From the NCBI GenBank assembly GCA_964533705.1, contig CAZHMN010000022.1:1-37660 (forward strand): DNA of 37,660 nucleotides, read 5' to 3'. Within the stretch, counting starts at the first letter, position 1, and every line of letters begins with the position of its first letter. The position numbers and the translations under genes are program-made. The notes beneath the pieces are model-generated. The model searched no databases. It saw nothing but the letters and a program-made list of their open reading frames with translations, and had not been told where the DNA came from. This DNA is from CAZHMN01 sp964533705. Its GTDB lineage: Bacteria; Electryoneota; B3-LCP. Shown one piece after another: positions 23,729 through 32,811 of this stretch.

Positions 23729-25939
23729 ATGCCGCCCCCTTCTTACCGCTGGCACGAAGGACAATACGAAGTCACCCGCTCGATCTGCTGGTCGCCGCCC
23801 GGCTGCCACGGAGGTTGCGGAGTGCTGCTCTACAGCAGAGATGGCAAGCTGGTCAGAGTCGAAGGTGACGAATCCAACCCATTTAACAACGGCCGCCTCT
23901 GCGTGCGGGGCTTGAATACTCCCGAAGCGCTTTATCACCCTAAGAGGCTGACGAAACCGCTGCTGCGCGCTGGCCGCAAGGGAGAGAACCGCTGGCGCGA
24001 GATCGCATTCGATGATGCCATCGAAATCATCGCAGAGAAGTTTCTGGACATCAAGGCACGCTTTGCTGCTGAATCGGTAATTTTCTGCAAAGGGACAGCC
24101 AGGGACATCGGAGGCTATCTTCCCCGCCTCTGCTACGGCTTCGGCAGTCCCAATTATTTCGGCTTCGGTCCCGGCAACGGCAACGCCTGTTACCGTCCTC
24201 GCGTGGCGGTATCTACGGCGCTATTGGGAAGTTTACTATTGCCAGATCTGGGACAATTTGATTCGTCAGGGGCTAAGGGTGGACGTTACATACCGCCGAA
24301 ATGCATACTGATCTGGGGAGCGAATCCGATCCATTCCAATCCCGACGGGTTGCACGGTGGTTGGGTTAGCGATCTAATGAAATCTGGAACCGAGCTGATC
24401 GTGGTTGATCCCCAGAGAACCTGGCTGGCATCCAAGGCTAAACACTGGCTGCAGATCAGGCCGGGAACCGATGCTGCTCTGGCCCTGGGCATGATTCATG
24501 TCCTTTTCAAGGCGGATTTAGTCGATAAGGATTTCTGCCGGGATTGGGTTATCGGCGTGGATGACATCAAAGCCGTCGCCAATGAATATCCGCCCGAAAG
24601 AGCCGCCCGGATAGCGGGAGTGAATTCTGAAGACGTCGTGGCGGCCGCTCATTTTCTGGCGGCCAGCAAACCGGCCAATCTCATCTGGGGCGTGTCCGTG
24701 GATATGAATCCGGGCTGCCTGGGCACCATTCAGGGATTGATCGCTCTGATGGCGCTGACCGGCAACATTGAGAATCCCGGAGGCATGATCTTGAGCGGCG
24801 ATCCTTTCGGCGTCAAACGCCGGGGGGATGACCTTTCCGATTTCTCAGACGTGAGATGCCCGCGGATCGGCGCGGATCGGTACCCTCTGATTGAGATCGG
24901 CAATCCCTACGGGCAACCGGACGTCCTCCTGGATCAAATGGAAAGTGGGGATCCATATCCCATCAAAGCGGCCTGGCTGCAAGGAACCGGCGTTATCCCC
25001 TCATCCTTCGCCGATCCCCGAAGGGTCACAAGGCTCTTTTCGAATCTGGATTTCTCCGTGCTGGTAGACGTTTTTCTAACTCCAGCCGCGGTGGCTTTCG
25101 CCGATGTAGTCCTGCCCGCTGCGATGTATCCGGAGAAGGACAGCATCTACGTCCACTTCTCGCAATTAAGCGCCATCAATAAGGCCATCGTTCCGCCGGG
25201 GCAGTGCAGATCGGATGCTGAAATCATTCTACAGCTCGGTAGAAGAATCGCACCTGATTATTTCCCATGGGAGGACATCAGACAGTGGTTGGATTACAGA
25301 CTTGAACCCAGCGGGATGAATTTTGCTGAACTACGTGAAACCGGATCACTCAGGCCTGCCATTGAATACTCAAAACACGACCAAAGCAAGCTAAGAAATG
25401 ACAGGAAACGGGGATTTAAAACGCCCTCGGGTAAGATAGAATTGAATTCATCCGTTATTAGAAAGATGGGTTTGAATCCGCTACCCCACTTTTCCGATTG
25501 TCTTTTTGAATATCAGCATAAATACGGGAAGGATGATTACCCCTTCACATTGACTACAGGGACGCGCAAACCCTACTACTTTTGCGCTGAACACCGCCAT
25601 ATGGCGTCACTGAGGAAGCTTCAGCCCAATCCCCTGGTGACGATTCATCCTGAGACGGGTCTTAAAACCGGCATAAAAGAGGGCGATACGGTCAGGATTT
25701 TCAGCCCTTTCGGAAGCTGTTTAATGAAGGCGCAGATCAGCGACCGCTTCGCTCCCGACGTGATTCACTGCGACTTCGGCTGGTGGTTTCCTGAAAAAAA
25801 GGGGGATGCGCCTGAACTTTTCGGCGTTATGCAGAGCAACGTAAATGCGTTGCTCCCTTCCGGGCTCCAGGGGCCCGGCGGACTGGGTTACCCTTTCAGA
25901 TGTTTCATCTGCAACATTGAAAAGGCGAAGAACCGCTAA
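23729..25939 (+). CDS. Molybdopterin-dependent oxidoreductase (cytoplasmic)
   Basis: A 736-residue member of the DMSO-reductase superfamily. An N-terminal [4Fe-4S] site has Cys20, Cys26, Cys30 and Cys58 (C-x5-C-x3-C-x27-C), a wider first spacing than the usual x2. Cys154 in GNGNACYR is a candidate Mo/W ligand. The later CILIWGANPIHSNP segment and the C-terminal domain with TLTTGTRKPYYF bind the two pterins. There is no twin-arginine signal, so it acts in the cytoplasm, and no separate ferredoxin or membrane subunit is adjacent. A hydratase, hydroxylase or oxidoreductase role on the pathway intermediate is possible. It sits second in the radical-SAM operon; the substrate is unknown. Confidence 0.88.
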   Translation: MPPPSYRWHEGQYEVTRSICWSPPGCHGGCGVLLYSRDGKLVRVEGDESNPFNNGRLCVRGLNTPEALYHPKRLTKPLLRAGRKGENRWREIAFDDAIEIIAEKFLDIKARFAAESVIFCKGTARDIGGYLPRLCYGFGSPNYFGFGPGNGNACYRPRVAVSTALLGSLLLPDLGQFDSSGAKGGRYIPPKCILIWGANPIHSNPDGLHGGWVSDLMKSGTELIVVDPQRTWLASKAKHWLQIRPGTDAALALGMIHVLFKADLVDKDFCRDWVIGVDDIKAVANEYPPERAARIAGVNSEDVVAAAHFLAASKPANLIWGVSVDMNPGCLGTIQGLIALMALTGNIENPGGMILSGDPFGVKRRGDDLSDFSDVRCPRIGADRYPLIEIGNPYGQPDVLLDQMESGDPYPIKAAWLQGTGVIPSSFADPRRVTRLFSNLDFSVLVDVFLTPAAVAFADVVLPAAMYPEKDSIYVHFSQLSAINKAIVPPGQCRSDAEIILQLGRRIAPDYFPWEDIRQWLDYRLEPSGMNFAELRETGSLRPAIEYSKHDQSKLRNDRKRGFKTPSGKIELNSSVIRKMGLNPLPHFSDCLFEYQHKYGKDDYPFTLTTGTRKPYYFCAEHRHMASLRKLQPNPLVTIHPETGLKTGIKEGDTVRIFSPFGSCLMKAQISDRFAPDVIHCDFGWWFPEKKGDAPELFGVMQSNVNALLPSGLQGPGGLGYPFRCFICNIEKAKNR

Positions 25940-26071
25940 AAACAAATTCGATTGGTACAATGATGAAAAATGTGATCTGCATTACCTCAATAGAGTGGAG
26001 AAAAAGACAACATTAATTATTCAAGTAAAAGAAAAATCGGTTTCCGGCTCTCCGGTTTCCGGCAAAAGCCG

Positions 26072-26797
26072 TTGAAGGAAGCATTGACGGCTTTAGCCCA
26101 ATTCGGCTACGACGGCGTTGAGCTCACCCTCGAGCACCCTGAATTGAATCCCGATTTCGCAGGCAGGTGGGAAGTTGATAAGCTCAAGAAATTCCTGAAC
26201 GACCTAGAATTAGAGGCATCTGCGGTCAGTTTTCACGGCAAGCGAGCCGGCTGGGAGATGAAGCGCCTCAAGTGCAGGGCTGGCCTTCAACTGGCTCATG
26301 ATCTGGAGGTAAAAGCCTTTATCTCCAGCTCCTGCATGGGAGGAGGAGAGGAAAAATTCGCCGAGATGCGCGGTTTCAGCGAAGACATGTGCTTAGTCGC
26401 TGAAAAACTTGGGGTTGACTTCGCCGTGGAACCCGAACCGGGCACGCTGATCAACGGAAGTCGGGAAATGTCCGCTCTGATTGATACTGTGGATTCGCGA
26501 CATTTGAAGATCAATCTGGACGTCGGTCATTCTTTCCTGACTGAAGGTGATGTTCGCGCCGACGTCCTGCGCTGGGGTAGCCTCATCGTCCACACGCACA
26601 TTGAAGACATTAAAGGAAAGGATCATTCGCATCTGCTGCCAGGAGAGGGCGAGCTGGATTTCAGGTTGATTTTTTCGGCTTTTGATGAGATAGATTATTA
26701 CGGCTTTTTCACCCTTGATCTGTTTGACATTCAGGATAATCCCAAAGACATGGCGAGAATAGGAATCGAGGCACTATGGCAGAAAATGACCGCATGA
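26072..26797 (+). CDS. Xylose-isomerase-like TIM-barrel protein (sugar phosphate isomerase/epimerase family)
   Basis: At least 241 residues of an AP-endonuclease-2/xylose-isomerase-like barrel. Metal-type residues are seen in FAVEPEPG (Glu), INLDVGHSF (Asp, His), VHTHIEDIKG (His, Glu, Asp) and the C-terminal region FFTLDLF. Relatives isomerise or epimerise sugars, or dehydrate inosose (IolE). The only ordinary start in frame is TTG at 26072, but it lacks strand beta1. The open frame continues upstream to 25994 and encodes KRKIGFRLSGFRQKPLKEAL, a typical first strand. No ATG, GTG or TTG occurs there; ATT at 26012, 11 bases after GGAG, or a base error are possible. The next gene overlaps by 22 bases. 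Confidence 0.75.
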   Translation: MKEALTALAQFGYDGVELTLEHPELNPDFAGRWEVDKLKKFLNDLELEASAVSFHGKRAGWEMKRLKCRAGLQLAHDLEVKAFISSSCMGGGEEKFAEMRGFSEDMCLVAEKLGVDFAVEPEPGTLINGSREMSALIDTVDSRHLKINLDVGHSFLTEGDVRADVLRWGSLIVHTHIEDIKGKDHSHLLPGEGELDFRLIFSAFDEIDYYGFFTLDLFDIQDNPKDMARIGIEALWQKMTA

Positions 26798-27819
26798 AGG
26801 GCGGCTTTTCTGAGAACGGTTACACTATCGGAATCGGCCTCACAGATCGCTGCAATGCCAAATGTGCGCATTGCTATTCGCGTTCGGCCGGAGACTATCA
26901 GGACCTTGACTTCGACCAAGTTCTCAGGCTTGTTGATGCAATCCCTGTGAAAAGCGTCAATTTCGGCACAGGCGAGAGTATTCTCTATCCCCGCTTTATC
27001 GAAATCATTCAGAAGTTGTTTGATCGGGATATTCCAACGGCAATCACGACCAACGGCTCAACGATCATGGAAATGTGCGATGACGACTTGCGCCGTTTGC
27101 ATGATGTGGATTTCTCCATAGATTTTCCCGACGAACAGGAGAACGATAGTTGGCGAGGTGAAGGCTCATACAAAATGGCGCTCGATGGCGCTCGGCGATG
27201 CCTCGATTTAGGGGTGGAAACCAGTCTGGTGGCCTGTTTAATGAAACAAAACTCCCGTCACATGGGGAATCTCGCCGAAATGGCAGCGCAATTGGGTTTT
27301 AATCTTCGGGTAAACGTGTACAAATCTGTGTTCACTCGAGAATACCAACCGGATTACAACGAGTTCTGGGGAGCGATTGAGGACATGGCCAGCACCGCTT
27401 ACTTCACCGCCTGCAGTGAACCGATTGTCAACGCCGTCGCTGGCAACAGCAAACCATTGAAGGGGAATCCCTGCGGACAGATGAGTTTCCGGGTGCATCC
27501 CGACGGTAAAATTGTCTCCTGTGTTTATCTAAAAGAAAGCGACATCACCATTGAGGATTTAATCGCAAATTTCGACGATTGCAGGAATCGGCTCGCTTGC
27601 GCTATCAATCTGCCGCTGCCAGAGATCTGTAAGAAGTGCGATCATGTGAGTTATTGCAATGGAGGATGCGCTTCCCGCAGAATTTTAAATCAACCGGATC
27701 AGCCGGACGAATACTGCTTCGTGGTCCGGAATGATCGCCCCACGATCAACGCTCGCTGGAAAAAAAGCACGGGCTTAGTGCACGAGGATTACCTATGCAC
27801 GATGATTTTTTCAGGATAA
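26776..27819 (+). CDS. Radical SAM/SPASM protein 1
   Basis: A 347-residue radical-SAM enzyme. The cluster motif is CNAKCAHC (Cys26, Cys30, Cys33). A SPASM/twitch-type C-terminal region has Cys-rich pieces: NPCGQMSFRVHPDG, IVSCVYL, and CKKCDHVSYCNGGC, likely to hold one or two extra [4Fe-4S] clusters. SPASM enzymes modify peptides or oxidise alcohols (for example BtrN in aminocyclitol formation). The ATG at 26776 follows GAGG at four bases; an ATG at 26794 forms an ATGA overlap with the upstream stop and is an alternative. It overlaps the next gene by 25 bases, so translation is coupled. Confidence 0.85.
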   Translation: MAENDRMKGGFSENGYTIGIGLTDRCNAKCAHCYSRSAGDYQDLDFDQVLRLVDAIPVKSVNFGTGESILYPRFIEIIQKLFDRDIPTAITTNGSTIMEMCDDDLRRLHDVDFSIDFPDEQENDSWRGEGSYKMALDGARRCLDLGVETSLVACLMKQNSRHMGNLAEMAAQLGFNLRVNVYKSVFTREYQPDYNEFWGAIEDMASTAYFTACSEPIVNAVAGNSKPLKGNPCGQMSFRVHPDGKIVSCVYLKESDITIEDLIANFDDCRNRLACAINLPLPEICKKCDHVSYCNGGCASRRILNQPDQPDEYCFVVRNDRPTINARWKKSTGLVHEDYLCTMIFSG

Positions 27820-29291
27820 ACGAATTTTCCGACCACGTATCCGATTTCAAGCTACCGCAACTTCCGGATTCGCATAAATGGTCCAAAAATGTTTGGGCTA
27901 CCAAGCGGGGCGATTGGCTGGCTCTATTCAGACCGCTCAATTTGGCGCTGGTTTTTCTTTCTAATCGGTACTTTGGGCAGATTTCTAAGTTAAGTGTTGA
28001 TGATTATCCTGGTGATCTTTATAATCAACTTATTTCAGATAATCTTATCCTTCCAAAAAACGAGGACCTCGACACCAAGCAGCACCGCCTGCTGATTGAA
28101 ACCGCTCGTCGGGGCACCTTTCGTTTCATCTGCATCCTCCCCACCACGGCTTGCACCCTTAAATGCGGCTACTGCCATCAGCGCCCCGAAAAGGGCAGGG
28201 AAACTATAATGACGGTAGAGGAAATCAATAAAGGACTTATGACATGCGCCCAGCTCTGCACCGACTTATCCAGGCCGGTAGACATTCTGCTTTATGGCGG
28301 CGAACCGCTGCTGGCCTTCCATATAACTGAAGAAATCTTAAATACGGTTAATCCCAAAGGCAAACTGTTCGACCAGGAAGTCAGGCTTTCTTTCACGACC
28401 GCCGGTACAGGTCTTTCACCCCAACAAGCTGATCTTTTGGCCCGGCATGACGTCTTCGTTATTCTTTCCGTTGACGGTCCGCCGGAGAGCAACGATCCGG
28501 TGCGACGATCTGATGAGGGAAACGGTTCATTTGCCGCGGTAGAGCAAGCCTATCGCCTGCTTAAGGATCGAGGCTGCCGGGTGGGAATTTCCGTTACCAT
28601 CGGCAAACACAACATCGCTCAGTTACCCCAACACCTGGAGTTTCTGCTCGACCGCTTCAACGTAAACGACGTCGGCTTGAATGCCTTCCTGCATCGTCGA
28701 GGCGACAAACCAAATCCCTATCAAGTTTCACCCGAAGACTCTTTTAATGCGTTTATTGAGGCGTTTGCCGTCACCCGTCGGTACGGCGTCTATGCCGAGC
28801 AACCTTTCCGCAGGCTGAAACCCTTCGTCCTTCGGCGGCCGCTGCTGAAAGACTGTTCGTCACCGGGCGAACGCCTGGTTCTCGTTCCGGGCGGGCTGAT
28901 GGGCTTCTGCGATTCCTGCTTTCCTGATAACCGCTATTTTTATCCAATAGAGGAATTCCCGCAAAAAGAACACCCCGATTACCGGCTATGGCGCGGTTTG
29001 TCCTCTCCCGAGATGCCCGAGTGCCGGAAATGCCCGGCGATGACGGTCTGCGGCGGGGCCTGCCGTTACGACGCCTCCAAAGCCTGCGGTCATCTGGACG
29101 GAGTGGATCCGGAACGATGCAAGTTCGAAAGAGCTTTTTTAAACTGGATGATCTGGGAACTTTTCGATGGTACTCATCGCCAGGAGACATTTTATTTCAG
29201 ACCCGGCGACCGGGAACGCATGACGCTTTTCGGCAATATAGCGCTGCATGAGAAAAATCAGCCTTTTACGGCCGGTAGTTATTCCGAATGA
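27795..29291 (+). CDS. Radical SAM/SPASM protein 2
   Basis: A 498-residue protein. The first about 110 residues form a separate domain (WLALFRPLNLALVFLSN and SDNLILPKN) that resembles the N-terminal domain of several peptide-modifying SPASM enzymes. The radical-SAM motif is CTLKCGYC (Cys120, Cys124, Cys127), followed by YGGEPLL. The C-terminal SPASM region has CDSC, CRKCPAMTVCGGAC and a final Cys. It is homologous to the next gene in the run GKHNIAQLP and in the later GERLVLVPGG. It overlaps the preceding gene by 25 bases. The substrate may be a peptide or a carrier-linked intermediate; nothing here decides. Confidence 0.85.
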   Translation: MHDDFFRINEFSDHVSDFKLPQLPDSHKWSKNVWATKRGDWLALFRPLNLALVFLSNRYFGQISKLSVDDYPGDLYNQLISDNLILPKNEDLDTKQHRLLIETARRGTFRFICILPTTACTLKCGYCHQRPEKGRETIMTVEEINKGLMTCAQLCTDLSRPVDILLYGGEPLLAFHITEEILNTVNPKGKLFDQEVRLSFTTAGTGLSPQQADLLARHDVFVILSVDGPPESNDPVRRSDEGNGSFAAVEQAYRLLKDRGCRVGISVTIGKHNIAQLPQHLEFLLDRFNVNDVGLNAFLHRRGDKPNPYQVSPEDSFNAFIEAFAVTRRYGVYAEQPFRRLKPFVLRRPLLKDCSSPGERLVLVPGGLMGFCDSCFPDNRYFYPIEEFPQKEHPDYRLWRGLSSPEMPECRKCPAMTVCGGACRYDASKACGHLDGVDPERCKFERAFLNWMIWELFDGTHRQETFYFRPGDRERMTLFGNIALHEKNQPFTAGSYSE

Positions 29292-29300
29292 GGCGTTAGA

Positions 29301-30533
29301 TTGAACAAAACCATAGAAGTCATCGAAAAATACCATCTTTTCCATAGGGGCGATGAGATCTGCCGGTATGGAATTTATGGTCTAACCCGGGATTATTTTC
29401 ACCAAGATCAGGCTCCTCCCGGTTGGGATGAAGGCATCAGAATTAACCTTGAAATTCCAGAACCGCGAGTAAGAGTGATGCAGGCCGTGATCACTTCGCG
29501 CTGCAACCTAAAATGCACCTATTGCTCCTTTGCCGCCAATGCTCCTCAAACGATGACCTCAGAGATGAGTGGTGACGAGATCGAGGGGCTATGCCGGAGA
29601 TTCAACGAGGAGATCGGCGAAAACGGACTGCTGCTGATCACGGGGGGCGAGCCGGAACTGTACCCTGAAGCAGTTGATTATTTCGTACAGAACATCAGGG
29701 GTAAGATCATCATTTTCACCAATGGGACTTTAATTGACGGTGATCGGCTGCAGTTCTATCAGAGGCACGGAGTCGGCGTTCTCTTCTCGCTGGACGGCGA
29801 TCTTTTCGCTCAGGATGCTGTGCGGCGCGGTAAGGATGGATCTTACACGAAAGTGGCATCGGCCCTGAGAATGGCGCGTGAATTGGGCCTTGAATTCGGC
29901 ATCTCCGCGGTGGTGGGCGACCACAACATCGCCAGGCTTCCGCAATTGGTGGAATACATCTTTGTGGAATTTAAACCGGCCAGCCTGGGTTTGAACCTGG
30001 CGCACCGATATGGATTAACCGCCTGGATGCGGATCGAAGAATATACGACGGCTCTACTGCAGATTTTTGATTTTGCCAAAAAGGAAAGCCTCTTTGTTGA
30101 TCAGATTAACCGGCGCTTGGCGCCTCTGATTGAGAAGAAATTCCGCTTTCGAGATTGTGCCTCGCAGGGGGAAAAGATCGTGGCTTTCCCCGGAGGCATT
30201 ACCACCTCCTGCGTCAATGAAGCCGCCTTGCAAGGACAAGCGGTCAATTGGTCAAACCGCATCCCCCTGATGAACGATCGCTGTCGGGACTGTTACGCCA
30301 TCGGAATTTGCGGAGGCGGCTGCATTTTTGATGGGGAGGCCATATACGGGCCGGGCCGCTTCGATGAAAGGAACTGCTATTTCACTAAGGCGTTACTGGA
30401 ACATTTGATCTGGGATTTTCGCGATGAGCTGGGCGACGGTGCCAACGATCCGTCTCTACTGCGCCAAAGATATGCGGGACTGCTCCACAGAGGTGAAGGG
30501 ATTTATTTCTCGGTAGGCCATGAAACCACATGA
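29301..30533 (+). CDS. Radical SAM/SPASM protein 3
   Basis: A 410-residue radical-SAM enzyme with CNLKCTYC (Cys68, Cys72, Cys75), the GGEPELY motif after strand beta2, and a C-terminal SPASM set (DCASQGEKI, TTSCVNEA, CRDCYAIGICGGGC, NCYF). Shared runs with protein 2 (VVGDHNIARLP versus TIGKHNIAQLP; GEKIVAFPGG versus GERLVLVPGG) show that the two arose by duplication. It lacks the long N-terminal domain of protein 2. The start is TTG at 29301 with GAGG eight bases upstream; no ATG fits. The 3' end overlaps the methyltransferase gene by 14 bases. Confidence 0.83.
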   Translation: MNKTIEVIEKYHLFHRGDEICRYGIYGLTRDYFHQDQAPPGWDEGIRINLEIPEPRVRVMQAVITSRCNLKCTYCSFAANAPQTMTSEMSGDEIEGLCRRFNEEIGENGLLLITGGEPELYPEAVDYFVQNIRGKIIIFTNGTLIDGDRLQFYQRHGVGVLFSLDGDLFAQDAVRRGKDGSYTKVASALRMARELGLEFGISAVVGDHNIARLPQLVEYIFVEFKPASLGLNLAHRYGLTAWMRIEEYTTALLQIFDFAKKESLFVDQINRRLAPLIEKKFRFRDCASQGEKIVAFPGGITTSCVNEAALQGQAVNWSNRIPLMNDRCRDCYAIGICGGGCIFDGEAIYGPGRFDERNCYFTKALLEHLIWDFRDELGDGANDPSLLRQRYAGLLHRGEGIYFSVGHETT

Positions 30534-31251
30534 CGTGAAACAGATGCGGTCGCACTGGGAATCCCAAGCGGCTGACTACGACTGGGGCCGAAAATGGAGC
30601 CGGGTTGATACCCGCGTGCTGGAATTAATAGACGCCGATTTGGGAGACCGTTTGCTGGAGATCGGCTTCGGATCCGGCGTTGTCGCAGCTGAAATTATAC
30701 ACGCTTATCCAGGAATTAGGTATTACGGTATAGACCTTGCCGATAATTTTATACGTCTGGCAAAGGGGAGATTAACAAATACTGCCGCGCTAATTCAAGC
30801 CAGCGCTTCCCATCTCCCCTTTCGAGCTGGAAGCATCCATATTGTACTGGAGATGAATGCCATTCACCATTTCCCCCGCCGCATCATCCCTGATGCTGTA
30901 ACGGAGATTGCGGACGTCCTAAAGCAAGGTGGGCGTTTTATTTCGGTAGAGGATTGGGGAACACCCCCCGAGGATGACCGTGAAAGCTTAGTGTACGAGC
31001 TTCAAAGACAGCGCCCTCTGGTTCGCGCTGGACTGGAATATCACCCCTCGGACGAGGAGTGGATAGCAACGTTTAAAAATGCTGGACTGGTGGTAAAAAG
31101 AATGGAACACATCCCCAGACCTCTGAATTTCCAGCGCCTGTGGGAAATGCTGGGCCCTGAGGCGGAAGGGAAACTAGCTCGGCTGTGGGAATTGTGGGGC
31201 CATGAGACCCCCACCACGAAAATGACCCTCTTTATCTGCAAGAAAGCCTGA
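30520..31251 (+). CDS. SAM-dependent methyltransferase A of the cluster
   Basis: A 243-residue class I methyltransferase. The N-terminus HWESQAADYDWG, motif I LLEIGFGSGVVAAEI near residue 46, the acidic IDLADNF and the post-motif segment EMNAIHHFP are clear. The fold is that of small-molecule methyltransferases of the UbiE/Methyltransf_11 type. The gene overlaps the SPASM gene upstream by 14 bases and stops one base before the nucleotidyltransferase ATG, so it belongs to the operon. It could methylate the amino- or hydroxy-group of the head-group precursor; that is inference. Confidence 0.85.
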   Translation: MKPHDVKQMRSHWESQAADYDWGRKWSRVDTRVLELIDADLGDRLLEIGFGSGVVAAEIIHAYPGIRYYGIDLADNFIRLAKGRLTNTAALIQASASHLPFRAGSIHIVLEMNAIHHFPRRIIPDAVTEIADVLKQGGRFISVEDWGTPPEDDRESLVYELQRQRPLVRAGLEYHPSDEEWIATFKNAGLVVKRMEHIPRPLNFQRLWEMLGPEAEGKLARLWELWGHETPTTKMTLFICKKA

Positions 31252-31252
31252 A

Positions 31253-31951
31253 ATGCAAGCTATCGTCTTGGCGGCCGGCATGGGAAAAAGGCTGGATCAA
31301 AGAATCCCCAAGCCGTTGATCGAGATCAACGGAATACCGCTGCTGGTCAGATTGATCGAGCAGTTTAAGAGGTTTGGGATAGCGAGTATCATCGTCGTTA
31401 CCGGCTATCAGAAACATCTGATTGAAGACATCACTGATACTCCCGGTGTGCGGACAGTTTTTAATCCCTTTTATCCGGTTTCGGATAACCTGGTCTCTTT
31501 CTGGTTCGGACAAAAACATATATCAGAGCGGTGCATCCTGTCTCACGGAGACGTCGTCGTCGAGGATGAGTTACTCCGCAGAATAATCGCCTCAGAAGGG
31601 GACCTCGTTCTGCCCCTGGACCGATCAAGCCTGGATCAGGAATCTATGAAAATTCAGATTGAAGAGGGGCGGATTACGAATATCAGCAAGGACATTCCTC
31701 TCGATCAGGCCAGCGGGGAATCCATCCCCCTGATGAAATTCTCGTCCACAGCACTGAACCAGCTAAAAAGAAGCACCGAAGAAATCCTGGAAAAAGGGCA
31801 GCTCGGCCAGTTTATTGATGAAGCCGTTCTCAAATTGATCAACATAGGGATTTTCGATTGCACTATTCTGGACGTAACCGGCCTTCGCTGGGTGGAAATA
31901 GACACCCCTGCTGATCTCGAAAGAGCACGAAATCTCTTCGGCGAAAAATAA
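31253..31951 (+). CDS. Nucleotidyltransferase, LicC / inositol-phosphate cytidylyltransferase-like
   Basis: A 232-residue sugar/alcohol-phosphate nucleotidyltransferase. The signature LAAGMGKRLDQRIPKPL (residues 6-22) binds the nucleotide. The segment NPFYPVSDNLVSFWFG resembles the region of LicC-type choline-phosphate and inositol-1-phosphate cytidylyltransferases. SHGDVVVED provides metal-binding Asp, and the C-terminus WVEIDTPADLERA is typical of the family. It should couple CTP with a phosphorylated alcohol to give a CDP-alcohol and pyrophosphate. The CDP-alcohol transferase two genes later supports CTP as the nucleotide. Start is one base after the upstream stop and the end overlaps the next start as TAATG. 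Confidence 0.82.
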   Translation: MQAIVLAAGMGKRLDQRIPKPLIEINGIPLLVRLIEQFKRFGIASIIVVTGYQKHLIEDITDTPGVRTVFNPFYPVSDNLVSFWFGQKHISERCILSHGDVVVEDELLRRIIASEGDLVLPLDRSSLDQESMKIQIEEGRITNISKDIPLDQASGESIPLMKFSSTALNQLKRSTEEILEKGQLGQFIDEAVLKLINIGIFDCTILDVTGLRWVEIDTPADLERARNLFGEK

Positions 31952-32811
31952 TGGCTGTACCTAAGGAAGAACACGACGAAAAAGCTCTGGTGGAAGCGGC
32001 AGCGCGTAACTGGGCAAGGCATTGGGAAACCGTCGTTCGGAACAGCAAACCGTCATCAAGGGTTTCATGGCGGCAAAAGCTGGGCAGGCTATTAAGGCGC
32101 TCCGGCGGCCTGGAACTGGCCTGCCGGATCATTCAAAAAGAGGCTGGAAATCTGCCTGGCAAGTTGATCCTCGAGGCGGGGTGCGGCACGGGTGAAATCT
32201 CGATGCGGCTGGCGCAAGAGGGCGGGGGGCTGGTTTTGCTGGATACCTCTTCGTCAGCGGTGGGGTACGCTAAAATCCGCGCGGAAAATCTCGGATTTGC
32301 GGCCTCGGCAGTAAAAGCATCCATTTTCGATTTTCCTTTCAAAGATGGCGTGTTCGATTTCGCCTTCAATGTCGGTGTGCTAGATCATTTCGGCCCTCAA
32401 TATCGCGGAAAAGCGGCCCAGGAGATGGTGCGCGTTTTAAAGGCCGATTCACGCGCCGTTATCCTGACGAATGACCTCCGTTCGAAGATTCACCCGATCG
32501 CCGTGAAATGCGCCACAAAAAAGGGGATCTGGCCGTTCGGCTTTAAGGATGCAATTTTTTCGCTGCGAGATTCATTGGAGAAGGAATCAAAAGCACACAT
32601 CGCCTGCGAATACTCCCGGGGATTTCTCAGCCAGTTCGAATTCCTGCGCTACTGTCTGCCGCAAAACGGGCTGATCCAGTGCCTGTTCCTCCATCTGTTC
32701 TACCTCCTGACATTCCCTTTCAACCTGCTCAATCGGCTGCCGGGTCAATACCTGGTTACGGTGATCCATAAAAATCACACGAAAGATGACCAAATCACCC
32801 CAAGAGAATAA
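31951..32811 (+). CDS. SAM-dependent methyltransferase B of the cluster
   Basis: A 286-residue class I methyltransferase. After a basic N-terminal 70 residues, motif I LILEAGCGTGEISMRLA, the acidic LLDTSSSAVGYA and FDFAFNVGVLDHFGP are clear. The C-terminal part has a hydrophobic stretch (LFLHLFYLLTFPFNLLNRL) that could lie at the membrane, fitting a lipid or lipid-linked substrate. It overlaps the upstream nucleotidyltransferase by one base and the downstream transferase by 26 bases. It is distinct in sequence from methyltransferase A, so two different methylations are likely. Confidence 0.83.
   Translation: MAVPKEEHDEKALVEAAARNWARHWETVVRNSKPSSRVSWRQKLGRLLRRSGGLELACRIIQKEAGNLPGKLILEAGCGTGEISMRLAQEGGGLVLLDTSSSAVGYAKIRAENLGFAASAVKASIFDFPFKDGVFDFAFNVGVLDHFGPQYRGKAAQEMVRVLKADSRAVILTNDLRSKIHPIAVKCATKKGIWPFGFKDAIFSLRDSLEKESKAHIACEYSRGFLSQFEFLRYCLPQNGLIQCLFLHLFYLLTFPFNLLNRLPGQYLVTVIHKNHTKDDQITPRE

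Noticed and set aside
25845..26075. 76-codon plus-strand frame bridging the molybdopterin and TIM-barrel genes
   Set aside because: It is an out-of-frame read of the molybdopterin gene end; only the GTG at 25996 has a weak site, and its translation is low in information.
28771..29251. 139- and 87-codon frames over the SPASM gene 2 end
   Set aside because: Shadows of the real gene, which has a clear SPASM cysteine pattern through this stretch.
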